The notes under the pieces: model-generated
The model's database searches: none
What the model was told of the DNA's origin: nothing
The model's input: the letters and a program-made list of their open reading frames with translations, nothing else
Position numbers and translations under genes: made by a program
Shown here: positions 38,199 through 48,878 of the stretch, in pieces
Layout of the letters: each line of letters starts with the position of its first letter
Numbering within the stretch: the stretch's first letter is position 1
DNA from: Linanthus parryae
Lineage: Eukaryota > Streptophyta > Magnoliopsida > Ericales > Polemoniaceae
Assembly (NCBI GenBank): GCA_023055425.1
Contig: JALGPY010000003.1
Span: forward strand, 70,841,491-70,905,490
DNA length: 64,000 nt
Direction of reading: 5' to 3'

Positions 38199-40469
38199 TG
38201 GTGATCAAATAAATGGGTGGAAAGATGATTTTTGTAATTTTTGAAGAAACCCCTCTAATATGAGTCTCTTTCACGAAATACATTTCATCTTGTTAACCCC
38301 TAAAGAAAGTCCATGTTTTAGGTTTGAACACGCCCCCGATTAGAGTCATGGGAATATAAATTCTCATGATAGGTACAGGATCATAAGGGGTGTTAGGGTT
38401 ATGATAATAAAACTTACTAATTTGAATATTTTAGTATGTAATTCATTAGTGGAGATTACTGTAATTTGATTTTACACAACCATATACATGTATGACTTAG
38501 TTAATCGCTACTAGAGGACATATAACAATATAGAGATGTGGGAACGAAACAGGAATATCAAAATTTAGTTTTGGTCCTTGGAATGAATGGCAAATATATG
38601 GCAGCGCTCTGAAAGGAATACATATGTGTATGCATAACTTCGATGGCCGGAAAAGTAGTTTGCATGGCCGTAACAGAATAGAAAACTAAATTACATAATA
38701 TGGAAATTTGCATCCCTTTTAGAAATAAGTAAATTTAATTGAAATACCTGTACCGTAACCGAGCGACTGGGATTCAAAGATATGATATATTTGCTCTATA
38801 AAATGGAAAGCATGTGGAATCGGTCTATGTTGTTGGAAGATTGGATTTGGAAGAAAGTTGTGATGGATCGATGCCATATCTAGAGAACCAGGTTCCTGTC
38901 ACAGAAAGCACCGATCGGCACTAACTGTGTGCAATAATTTGTGACCCTGCAGTTAGTTTGATTCTAAATCCTGCAAGGAACTCCTATATGAAACTCCATT
39001 GAAGATGTGTCATCGCTTAAATTAAGCAATTGAAGAAGCCAAGATTATCAGTGTAGAACATATATCATCTAACTCTAGAATACCATTTAGCCGGAGAAGT
39101 GAGAGGCTACACTTGAAATAAAAGCTAAAACTGATAACGAATCTATATTTTTATGCGGTATTTCTTTTATTTGTCGTTTCTCATTCTCGAGAAATTATTT
39201 TTCTAATATTGTTTTTTGCCATCTTATGGTGTGAAAGGGTGAAAAGTATTGCTTCTTGTAAATATTGGGTGTGCATGGATGTTTTAGAAGATTTAGGGGG
39301 TTGGTTGGGAGTTCTAGGAATAGTATTTGAGAGCTATACTGTAAATTTTCATTTTTTCTTGGAAGTAACTAATTTATTTCCATAGTGTCACCCGACTACC
39401 GATCAACTAACTTCATGTAAAATCATTTAATGAATAAATAAATTGACTAGAATAAAGTGTAGGATTGGTTTCGACGTGTTTTACCCAAAACATTTCTTCA
39501 ACCTCATAGGTACATGTTATAGTGCTCAAATGAAAAAACTTATTATCTCAGCCCGAATTCATAATTAGTTGAATGAGATGGTGGAACATCTGAATTTTTC
39601 ATTTAGATAAGTATCACAGTTTAAATTAAATTATATGTTTATGCGTAGTGGACATATAAAAGTTCAACTCGTGCTCTATGAACATAATTGAAAGATTTCA
39701 CTTCTGAATATCACTTTGAAATTTTGACCACACCGGTTATTCGCTAACAACCTTGCAAGATCTAGACCATGGTGGAAAATTATATAACCCAAATAAATTA
39801 AAAAGATTTGACACATGCTGAGGTCTGGGTGAGTTTCACTCAAATGTAGAAGACACTACTCTCAATGAAATTATTTGTCATGTTAAACATTTCATACCTT
39901 TTTTACTAGTAAAACGATACGTGAAATTATAACAATTCCTTGAAGTGATGGTTTACTAACCGCAAAACTATCAGTAATCATGACATGACTTGGTTTTATT
40001 AGTCATGTGAACACCGAAGCCGAAAAGATCGAAATAATAGACAAAATAGAGTATCGTATAACTTCAGAGTAAGTCAGGTCACTTCTTTTAACTGATTAGT
40101 TAGCCAAGGTCATATTACTTCATTTGTTTTCCATATCAATAATAGATTTTAGTTTTCTCAATGGAGGTAAGTTTCTTATTATTTTAAGTTATATTACACA
40201 TGTTCTTTTTATACTTCATAAACTTGACCACGAATACAATTTCTTTGAGAGCTAAAACGAAAATTAAAGTTGTTGCATCGTTGACATGTCACATGAAATA
40301 CTATTAAGGTTTGTTTTGTTTAACTGATTAGTTACTACGCCTTCATAAATTAATGTTTGAATTTTTGTTTCATCTAAGTAATGAGAATTTTTTTCTAAAG
40401 AAATGTGTTTGGAAAAAAATAAAAATGTATTCAGAGATAAAAATAGAAAAGAAATATTACCTTATCGAA

Positions 40470-42190
40470 ATAACAGAGATAGGGGGATTGAGGGTTGGTC
40501 AGTAGTGGGTGACCATTTAATCATATCAGAAGCATATTCAAGCAGACATAATGTAAAGATAATTGCCGATTCGTTATATGCTAATATGGATAGAAAGGGA
40601 TGACGTTCTTTAGTTTTCGTTGATTTTTCGTGCACCTTCACTTGGTTTTTAATTATAATAAATAAAATAATAATAACGGAACAAAAATTACTTAAATTCG
40701 GGAAAAAGAAAAATATATAAGTGGTTTGAGTTGTTGATTTGTGGGTTAATGTATGTGTTTTCAGTTGCAGGGGGCCCCATCATAACATATTTCAAGCGGT
40801 GGGTTTATTATCATTTATTGTGGTCCCAGCAAGACCTTTGTCAAGCAATTGATTTTGAATTTTTATTCTCTTATGTATGCGGTGTAATAATTTTCAAATC
40901 TCAGTGGAACCCAAAATAATTATATTATAAGAATTATTACGTACAAGGGCTTAGTCACCCAAAATCTCCTGTTCCAGACGTTGACTTACCACTTTGGTGA
41001 TTAAATTTTGCTTCGAAATAGAAAGAGTGTGTTTGTAGATGAATTAATATCGAACAAGATTTACTAATATTGTAGACCACGTTGAATTATTAACACCAAC
41101 TTATTACATTTAAGTTTGATAATTCAACAATTTACCTAACACTCTCGAAAAATAGTCAACATATTTTTGAATTAAAAATTACAACGAATTGAATAAAAAC
41201 ACACAACAATGAGGGGATGTCTTTCATATGTATTTACAACATAAAGTGTAGCACCCCCTTCATCCTCAACACGATAATCTCGACTATTCCTCGAATTCAA
41301 TTGAGTGTCCTCCCATTTGAGTACTGACATTTTCCAAAGGAATTAACTAAATATCATCTTTCACTTAAATGAATCAGAAATAACTAATGATTCTATATGT
41401 AAGCAAAATTATTTTGTTTCAGAAAGTAATAAGATAAACTATACATGTGGTCTCTATATGTTGCAACTAAAATTATGCTCCAAGTCCCGATCAGTCACAT
41501 GAGGTGTTTAAGATAAGAAACTGCTAAATGAAACAATCAGTCATGCAAAAACTATGTTATTCTTTTGAAAAATATTAAGCTTTAAGAGGTCATTTAAATG
41601 AACATGAATTTTACAAAACATGCATCATCCTCTATAAAAGTAGGGCAACAAATATTTGCATATTATAGCTTTTCGTGACGACTGAATTTGAAACATAAAT
41701 TATATTGTTAAGATAAACACTAAAATAAATATCATACAAATTCAAAAAAAAAAAACATGTAAAATTTAGTTTTTTTCACTTCGAGCTGCTAGAGATGCTC
41801 TTATAAGTGAACATTATAAACACAAACTTACAAGATGAACAACACCAGTCACTACTATATCTACTCATACTTCTGCTATCCATGTTACTTATTCATTACT
41901 CCATCCTATAGAGAAGTCAAGATTGATCACATCACGACGGGGTACTGCACGGGTTGATCTTAAACGCCTCACGCCAAAATGGTATGATGCTATGTCAATA
42001 CCTCTACAATCAAGAGAAAATGTAAACACAATTTCAATGAATCTTACAATTTATGATTATTACATTAACAAGAGGCCGTCCATAATTATCCATGAAAAGT
42101 CAAATAACGTGAAAATTGTAGAAAGTGAGTACCTTATTTTTTGGGATTTTCCAATAAAGGAGCAAATGCTGACTTACGATATAGGGCATG
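40470..42190. repeat. array unit E, truncated
   Basis: The 3' flank and the last two exons of a sixth copy are present. This unit retains the segment deleted in units C and D. It breaks off inside the Jas-like exon at about 42,190, where retrotransposon sequence begins. Confidence 0.88.
41889..42190 (-). pseudogene. TIFY/JAZ-like 3' fragment, unit E
   Basis: Only the Jas-like and last exons remain. The last exon reads GIDIASYHFGVRRLRS and ends RRDVINLDFSIGWSNE at 41,889. Here the EAR core is changed from LDLSL to LDFSI. The Jas-like exon (YRKSAFAPLLEN) is cut at the array boundary. Confidence 0.65.
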
Positions 42191-42231
42191 ACAATTTATG
42201 ATTATTACATTAACAAGAGGCCGTCCATAAT
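42191..42231 (+). repeat. 41-bp filler duplicated from 42,046-42,086
   Basis: The 41 bases at 42,191-42,231 repeat 42,046-42,086 exactly, 145 bp upstream in the same orientation. They sit precisely between the array and the old Copia fragment. This is the signature of templated filler DNA made during double-strand-break repair. Confidence 0.85.
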
Positions 42232-43348
42232 GGTGATTTTCCATATTTCACTTATTTTTTAGCTTGCTTTGTCAAGTCACCCAAAAATTAATTGTTTAGA
42301 TAGGGACAATTCCAATTGCATCCTTATGAAACTCTTGGTTCAATTGGGAAAATAACTCCTTATTTATCTATCCCATAGATAATCTCAATTTGTTTTTTCT
42401 AGGCTTTTAATCTTATTAAATTCACCCAATTGTGTCCAACCTCTTACTCAAACAGTTGCACATTACTTGCTTGTTCCATCACATCACATCATGATGAACC
42501 AAGTCGCCCTTGTTTGGCATGCACAAGCTTGGTAAAGCATGATCACGATGAGTGTTTAAGTAACGAGAAAGCAAAACCCAGTATTTCATTTTGAGGAGTT
42601 TTTCTTTCGATTTTAATTGTTTTGTTGATCCATATCAACTGATCTACTTATTTTGCGTTGGGCAAACTCACAAATAAAAGATCCGGGTTGTTAATTTTTA
42701 TTATCAATTTTCATGCATCATCCATACACCAACAATAAATAATAAGACAATAAATAAACAACCACAAATAGAAATTAAACGTGATATGGATATGGCCTCT
42801 AAACTAAGATATTCCCAAGCCAATGAGAATATCTATGAACCCTAAAAATTGCAAGCTCATCTCCATGTGCTTCCATCTTTTGGACCATGCTCCATAGCTT
42901 GTGGAATGCTCAATGCTCCTTAGCTTTGTGGAATGCTCCATCTTGTGGTCCATTAATTCTTTAGGCTTCTTCTCCATATCTTGAATATCTTCCATTTTAT
43001 ATAATACTATATAGCATATATATTAAATAAAAAAGATCTCACAAGTTGAGAAGAAAGCCGGCTCGCAGGAGGTAAAACCTAATTAACTATTACATTAATT
43101 TTATCAGCTCGCAGGCCGTAAAAACAAACCACGAAAATGAACATTCAGAACATCCACATCTAAGGCCATATCCAATCACCATGCGAATAGCACATAAACT
43201 ATTAAAATCCTATTTTAACACGCTTGGTCAATTTTTAGTTGATTTTGGACGAACTAGGGTCAAAACGGTCCAAGAGGGCCCACCATCATAATAGCCGAAC
43301 CCCTAAAGGACAGCCACAAACCTTCGGCCTGGCTGGACCCTATCCCAC
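42232..43348 (-). mobile_element. oldest Copia: leader fragment, left part
   Basis: This resembles the leader of the Angela/TAR-like element at about 55,970-56,990 (GCTTGCTTT-GTCAAGTCACCC, CAGCTCGCAGGCCGTAAA, GGTCCAAG). It is a fragment of an earlier related element that the younger element split, since its continuation lies at 58,830. No reading frame is recognised. The far left is cut at the junction with the TIFY array. Confidence 0.75.
43344..43348. repeat. target-site duplication CCCAC, left
   Basis: CCCAC abuts the LTR and recurs at 58,830-58,834, confirming that 43,349-58,829 is one insertion. Confidence 0.9.
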
Positions 43349-44782
43349 TGTTGGGTTTTGACGTAGGTAACGCAGCGGAATAACAAAAATTTAATCCTAC
43401 TCAAAGCCCACCAAGGATCACAGGAAGAGACATCATAACATGATAAGGGACATAGTAATTGTGTACCTTTTTGGTTTGAGAGATCACACGAAGAATGATG
43501 TCCTCGTCTCTACGGTTGATCCACGTCTAGAGGTGAGATCTAGATTCTTCCTTCTCAAGTGCTAGCTTGGACCGGAGGAAGAGGGAAGAACGAATCAAGC
43601 AACCAAAGGGAAGAAGAGAGGGTTCGGCCCTCTCTCTTTGCCGAAGGGAAGGGGGCGGACGGGCTTAGGGGCGGCGGCCTCTAAGCTTTGTCTTGCTCTC
43701 TCTTTTCATCTCTCCCACTCTCTTTGTGTTATGTCTAATAACATTCAGTGGGAAGGAAGCTAAAGCCTCCTTTATATAGTCCAACAACTCCTTGTTAACT
43801 ACATAAAGGTCCCTCCTAGTTCTATATGAACGTGGATTAGTCCCTTCCTTTCATATTAGTCATACTAAGTTTGCAAGGTGTTGTACAATGATCCTTATTA
43901 TTAATTAATCATATTAATTAATCCCAAATCTAGTTCTACTCTATTTGACGTGTGACCCCATAGGTTTCTACTTAGTTGGTAGTAACTTATTACAAACATG
44001 GAGCGGTGTCTAGCATCACATCCATGACACCCAACTAATAGAAATAGTCAGTGATCTTGAAAAACCTCTTGTGCCCAATATCTCATATTGCACTATCCCT
44101 TTGTCTCCATATCTGGATTGGACACGATACATAAATAGTCACACTCGTATATCCAGTCCATAGTTCCTCGATCCTGGGAATATGCTTATGCAAGCAGATA
44201 ACATCAATATCTCCATATTGATTTATCTGAGTCTGACCAGACATTCAATAAGCCTCATCTCTCGAGTGGCCGTGGATATTTACTCCCATTATGTAGGAGG
44301 GACAAATCGTCTCTACATCACTACGATCTCTAAGCTTGCTTCCTACCATGCCCGATAACTACCTTTATAGTCACCCAGTTACGGTGTAACGTTTGATAAC
44401 ATCAAAGCACGATATTTCACAACTAGAGTATCTAGTGACTTCAAGTCTAAGGATTGCAATTATATTAGCACTACGAGAAGCGATTGTGACTTAACATAAT
44501 CTAATGTATCCTCCTCGTTGTGGGTCAATCCAGTATGCCATTACTCCTAATGCATACCCATGTGTTAGACTTGATATCTCCATATCAATCTACAAACATA
44601 CTAGTCTATATTTGATCGTCCTATTAATCAATATAGTGGACTAGGGATATTTAAGATAAACAACACATTGTATCTAAGGACTTCATTATATTAAATATCA
44701 CAATATATAATAAATGAATATTCTAGCCAATAACAATGTTCATACTAAATATCAGATTGCCTCTAGGGAATCTATTCCAACA
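43349..44782 (-). repeat. 3' LTR of Angela/TAR-like element
   Basis: 1,434 bp. It matches 57,398-58,829 with about 2.5% differences by eye. The coding-strand TATA (ACTATATAAAGG) is near 43,771-43,782. Confidence 0.92.
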
Positions 44783-44794
44783 GTCTCCCACTTG
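44783..44794 (-). other. polypurine tract
   Basis: The minus strand reads CAAGTGGGAGAC immediately before the 3' LTR (TGTTGGAATAG). Confidence 0.88.
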
Positions 44795-44796
44795 CA

Positions 44797-45620
44797 CTAG
44801 ATCCAATCTGGCGCATCTCGTATGCCTATAGATCTTGCGTGCCCTTCATGCTTTCGCTGCGCAAGAGGTTTTGTGAGCGGATCTGAAAGATTGTCATCCG
44901 TTGGAATCTTGCACATCTTCACATCTCCTCGATCGATCATATCATGAATAAGATGGAATCTCCTAAGTACATGCTTTGATTTCTGGTGTGATCTTGGTTC
45001 CTTGGCTTGTGCGATCGCCCCTGAGTTGTCAAAGTACAACTTTATGGGATCCATGATTCTAGGGACCACACCGAGCTCAGTGATAAACTTCTTTATCCAA
45101 ACTGCCTCTTTTGCTGCTTCCGCAGCAGCAATGTACTTAGCTTCTATTGTAGAATCAGCAAATGTCCCTTGCTTGGAACTCTTCCAGCACACAGCTCCTC
45201 CATTCAGGCAAAACACGTATCCAGACTTCGATCTGTAGTCATCTTTGTCGGTTTTGAAGCTCGCATCAGTGTAACCCATTAAACTTAGCTCTTCCTTACC
45301 TCCAAATATCAAGAACGCATCCTTAGTTCTTCTCAAGTACTTTAGGATGTTCTTGACAGCAATCCTGTGACTCTCACCCGGATTGGACTGATATCTTCTC
45401 ACCAAACTCAACGCGTATGATACGTTTTATCTAGTACACAACATGGCATACATGATGGATCCTATGGTCGAAGCATAGGTTATCCTAATCATGCTGTCCT
45501 TCTCAATCTCATTGGAAGGACAATCATTTTTAAAAAGTGTGACTCCATGCGACATGGGCAAGAATCCCTTCTTGGAATCTTGCATGTTGAACCTCTTCAA
45601 CACCTTGTCTATATATGTAC
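44797..45620 (-). pseudogene. Copia RNase H and end of RT
   Basis: The C-terminal pol is open from 45,411 to 44,797. It shows GYTDASFKTDKDDYRSKSGY, ADSTIEAKYIAAAEA (an AEY-type active-site block with Glu-Ala-Lys in place of Glu-Ala-Glu), LYFDNSGAIAQAKEP and KHVLRRFHLIHD. The stretch 45,412-45,620 connects to RT but holds a frameshift and a stop. RNase H would remove the RNA strand during reverse transcription. Confidence 0.88.
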
Positions 45621-45621
45621 T

Positions 45622-46330
45622 TTAACTTAGGCCGAGCAACCTTCTAGATCTATCTCTATAGATCTTTATACCAAGTATATAGGCTGCGTCTCCTAAGTCC
45701 TTCATTGAAAAACACGTTCCTAGCCAATCTTTAACAGATTGCAAAGTAAGGATGTCGTTGCCAATGATTAATATGTCATCCACATACAAGAACAGAAATA
45801 CTACAAATCTCCCACTAACCTTCTTGTAAACACAAGGCTCATCTTCATTCTTGATTAAGTCAAACTCTTTGACTGCGTCATCAAAACCTCGATTCCAACT
45901 CCTAGAAGCTTGCTTTAATCCATAAATGGATCTTTGCAGCTTACAGACTTTATTAGCATTCTCTGGATCCTCAAAACCCTCTGGCTGTGTCATGTACACA
46001 TCCTCGAGGAGGTTCCCATAAAGGAACGCTGTTTTGACATCCATCTGCCAAATCTCATAGTTGTAGTATGCTGCAATAGCAAGTAGGATTCGAATGGATT
46101 TAGTCATGGCGACCGGTGAAAAGGTCTCATCATAGTCAATACCATGAATCTGTCTATACCCTTTGGCTACCAATCGCCCCTTATAGGCAGCTACCTTGCC
46201 ATCCACGTCGGTCTTCCTTTAGAAAGCCACTTGCACCCTATGGGTCGAGCCCCTTCGGGAGGTTCCACCAAAGTCCATACTTTGTTGGTGTACATGGAAT
46301 CCATTTCGGATCTAATGGCTTATAGCCACT
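45622..46330 (-). pseudogene. Copia reverse transcriptase
   Basis: Open from 46,206 to 45,622. It has YKGRLVAKGYRQIHGIDYDE, QMDVKTAFLYGNLLEDVYM, SIYGLKQASRSWNRGFDDA and the catalytic YVDD at 45,775-45,786. The N-terminal part (46,207-46,330) is out of frame. It ends at a premature stop near 45,622 after RRLLGLS. Confidence 0.92.
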
Positions 46331-46331
46331 T

Positions 46332-47212
46332 CTAAGAGTCTGGTCCTTTCATGGCCTCTCCGTAGGTTGCAGGCTCATCATCCATCTGTGGTACGTCATC
46401 GGGCTCAGTCACGAGAAGTCCGTACCTATCTGGCTCATGACGCACTCTTCCTGATCGACGGAGTTCTTGTGTTACCTGAATAGGTTCTTCCACAACTGCT
46501 TGCGGTTCCTGTTCATGTTCCATCATCGGTTCAATGATTTGTGGTTCTTGAATTTCTTCAAGTTCTACAGCCCTCCCACTTGCTTCTTTAGAGACAAACT
46601 CTCTTTCTAGAAACACGCCGGTCCGAGCAACAAACACTTTGTTCTCGGTGGGATTGTAGAAATAATATCCTTTAGTTTCCTTAGGATATCCCACAAATTT
46701 ACACTTACCCGCTTTGGGCCCGAGCTTGTCTGTTTGTAAACATTTTACATAAACGTCGCAGCCCCAAATCTTCATAAACGACACTATGGGACGCTTCCCA
46801 GTCCATATCTCATATGGTGTCTTCATGGCTGATTTGGATGGAACACGGTTAATGGTAAAAGCTGCCGTCATTAGAGCATGTCCCCACAATGATATCAGAA
46901 GATCCGTTTGAGACATCATAGATCGCACCATATCTAATAGTGTGCGATTCCTCCTCTCGTACACGACATTCCATTCTGGCGGGTGGAGTGAGATGGGATA
47001 CTATCCCACACTCTCTAAGATACTCATCAAACTCTTGGCTTAAGTATTCTCCTCCACGATCCGATCGTAGAGCCTTAATACTTTTACCAAGTTGCTTCTC
47101 TACTTCATTCTTGAATTCTTTGAACAGTTCAAAGGATTCAGATTTGGCCATCATAAGGTATACAAATCCATATCTACTGAAATCATCAGTGAACGTAATG
47201 AAGTAGGTGTAA
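46332..47212 (-). pseudogene. Copia integrase core and C-terminal part
   Basis: The minus-strand frame from 47,207 carries YFITFTDDFSRYGFVYLMMA, RSDRGGEYLSQEFDEYL and then, after a frameshift near 46,960, YERRNRTLLDMVRSMMSQTD and the GKRPIVSFMKIWGCD region. The aspartates of the DDE core are visible; the glutamate region is broken by the frameshift. The missing beginning of this domain lies across the inner insertion, at about 54,284-54,360. Confidence 0.9.
47208..47212. repeat. target-site duplication TGTAA, left
   Basis: TGTAA abuts the inner LTR start and is repeated at 54,279-54,283. Confidence 0.95.
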
Positions 47213-48862
47213 TGAAACGCTTTCTTACGTGTTACTGCAAGTACACAATTCAAGTAATATAGGGTAATATTTCAACCCCGAGTTATCAATCCCACAAGGT
47301 CAAGCTTGAGACTATTTAATTAGTTATGAACTTAGAGTACTGTAACAGGAGGAAGAATTGTGATTAACTAAGGCGTCACCCACAAACAAGTGACTGAAAT
47401 TAAATAACAACTAAACTAATATTTTTGTATTTTTTATTTTATTACACAAATATGGAGAAACTAGGAAATCTCTAGATCACCTAGGGCTGTAGACGATTTT
47501 CGGATTAGCAAAGTAACACGTTTATCCTATCCTAGTTAACCCGGGTAATAGTACTGACAATATCCTCTCGGTCTCATGTCGTTCTACGTTACGGTTTACT
47601 TGGTGTCCTGTCGGTCCACCTAAATCTACCGCTCCGTTCTAGTAGGCTAACGACAGTGCACGGAATGATGTCCTCTCAGACCACCACCACACGAACACCT
47701 CACTATCTCCTACCGAATCTACCCACTAAGGCCAATCCTACACACTTCTCTTCCCAGTCTCAGTAATTAAGGATTGTTGCTCATATCTCATCACAACTAG
47801 GTCTAAGTCGCTCTCACGCACTCGCTAGCTAATTAACAGGTCCGGTTAATTACTCCATTATTGCCAAGGATTAAGCATAGTATATGAACAATAACTAGAA
47901 CATAAATTAAATTTATGCAAGATTACAATCTAAGAATAAACCCTAAGTTCATGAATATCAATTCCTAACATAGTCGTCTCAATAGACTACACTCATTAAA
48001 ACTTCATGAAATCAAACTTCATCCAATAGATCAAAATCCAAAAGCATGAGACAAGTCTAAAATCCGGAAAACATATTGTCTACATAAACCCTAGGCTCTC
48101 TAGAGAAGCCTAGCAAAACGCCTAGCTACTACTCAAAATCGTAGCAACACAACAAAGTTTCTCCATAAAGTGATTAAAAGAAGGAAGAAGAGATCAAATG
48201 CTAGAAATCGTGAAGATTGGCGCGATCCGGGCTCTTCTCCTTGCTTGAGGTTGCTCCCAATGGAGTCTCCTTGCTCTCCTCCTTCTTCGTGGCTCTTTGG
48301 ATGCGTGTGATGATTATTTCCGTCCCTAGGTCGTCCTTGAATCATAACCCGCAGAAGTCTCAAGTAATTGCACAAAAACCCCTGAATCTGCTCCTGACTT
48401 CAAAACGCGATATCTTCTTCGTCCGAACTCGGATTTAGCTCCGTGAACTATCGATGGAAGCTCTATGAGTCTACTTTCATATGGCACTGATATCAACCCA
48501 AAATTATTTGTAGAAATCCAGCTAGGATCAAAATAGTTCAGACTGGTCATCCAAGCTCCTCCAATTCGGCTTCTCTTCACTCAATTTGAGCTCCCGTTGT
48601 CTCCGATGGTCGTTCCATGCCTCCTATCAACCGATTAGCATCCTTTCCTGCCAAGAAAACATGAATAAACATACCAAGTGATTATATTTGACAAATAACA
48701 ATGCAATATGCATAGAAAACGCCCGGACTAACAATACATAGCATGTGAAGCATCAAGTGATAAAACGACCTATATTATCTAACATTAGGCTCCAATAATT
48801 CTCAAATACCTATTAACATGTAGTAAATTCTAAAGAATTATAGCCCCTAAAAGGTGCTATCA
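47213..48862 (-). repeat. 3' LTR of non-autonomous element
   Basis: 1,650 bp. It matches 52,626-54,278 with roughly 4-5% differences by eye. Confidence 0.95.
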
Positions 48863-48878
48863 AACTCCCCCACACTTA
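48863..48878 (-). other. polypurine tract of inner element
   Basis: On the minus strand TAAGTGTGGGGGAGTT directly abuts the 3' LTR start TGATAGCACC. Confidence 0.9.

Larger units (their letters stand above)
34591..40469. repeat. array unit D (about 5.88 kb)
   Basis: Very close to unit C, sharing the 504-bp deletion (junction at about 35,088) and many small differences. Its upstream half (about 38,400-40,469) is closer by eye to the copy at 13,886-15,950 than to those of units A-C. This suggests exchange between ends of the array. Gene-free stretches are 34,591-35,488 and 38,400-40,469. Confidence 0.85.
1..42190. repeat. large-unit array of TIFY-like pseudogene repeats
   Basis: The same block of sequence recurs in one orientation. 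A landmark reading ATAACTGAGATA followed by GAGGGTTGGTCAG starts units at 15,951, 22,325, 28,719, 34,591 and (ATAACAGAGATA) 40,470; a diverged version opens the window. Unit lengths are about 6,374, 6,394, 5,872 and 5,879 bp. Each unit holds, left to right: a 3' flank, a minus-strand TIFY/JAZ-like gene relic of about 2.2 kb, its TATA region, and about 2 kb of AT-rich upstream sequence. The left end (1-15,950) is rearranged by an inversion, partial duplications and insertions. The array stops abruptly at 42,190. By eye the in-register units are about 90-95% alike, and the leftmost copy is clearly older. Confidence 0.9.

Noticed and set aside
15951..40469. Centromeric satellite or rDNA-type array
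   Set aside because: Units of about 6 kb with gene-like exons and splice signals are too long and too gene-like for a satellite, and no rRNA sequence is seen.
15951..42190. CRISPR-like or other prokaryotic repeat system
   Set aside because: Repeat length, introns and retrotransposons make this plant nuclear DNA.
42232..43348. Tandem dimer of the Angela/TAR-like element sharing one LTR
   Set aside because: The CCCAC target duplication and the continuation of the leader at 58,830 show instead that a younger element split an older one.
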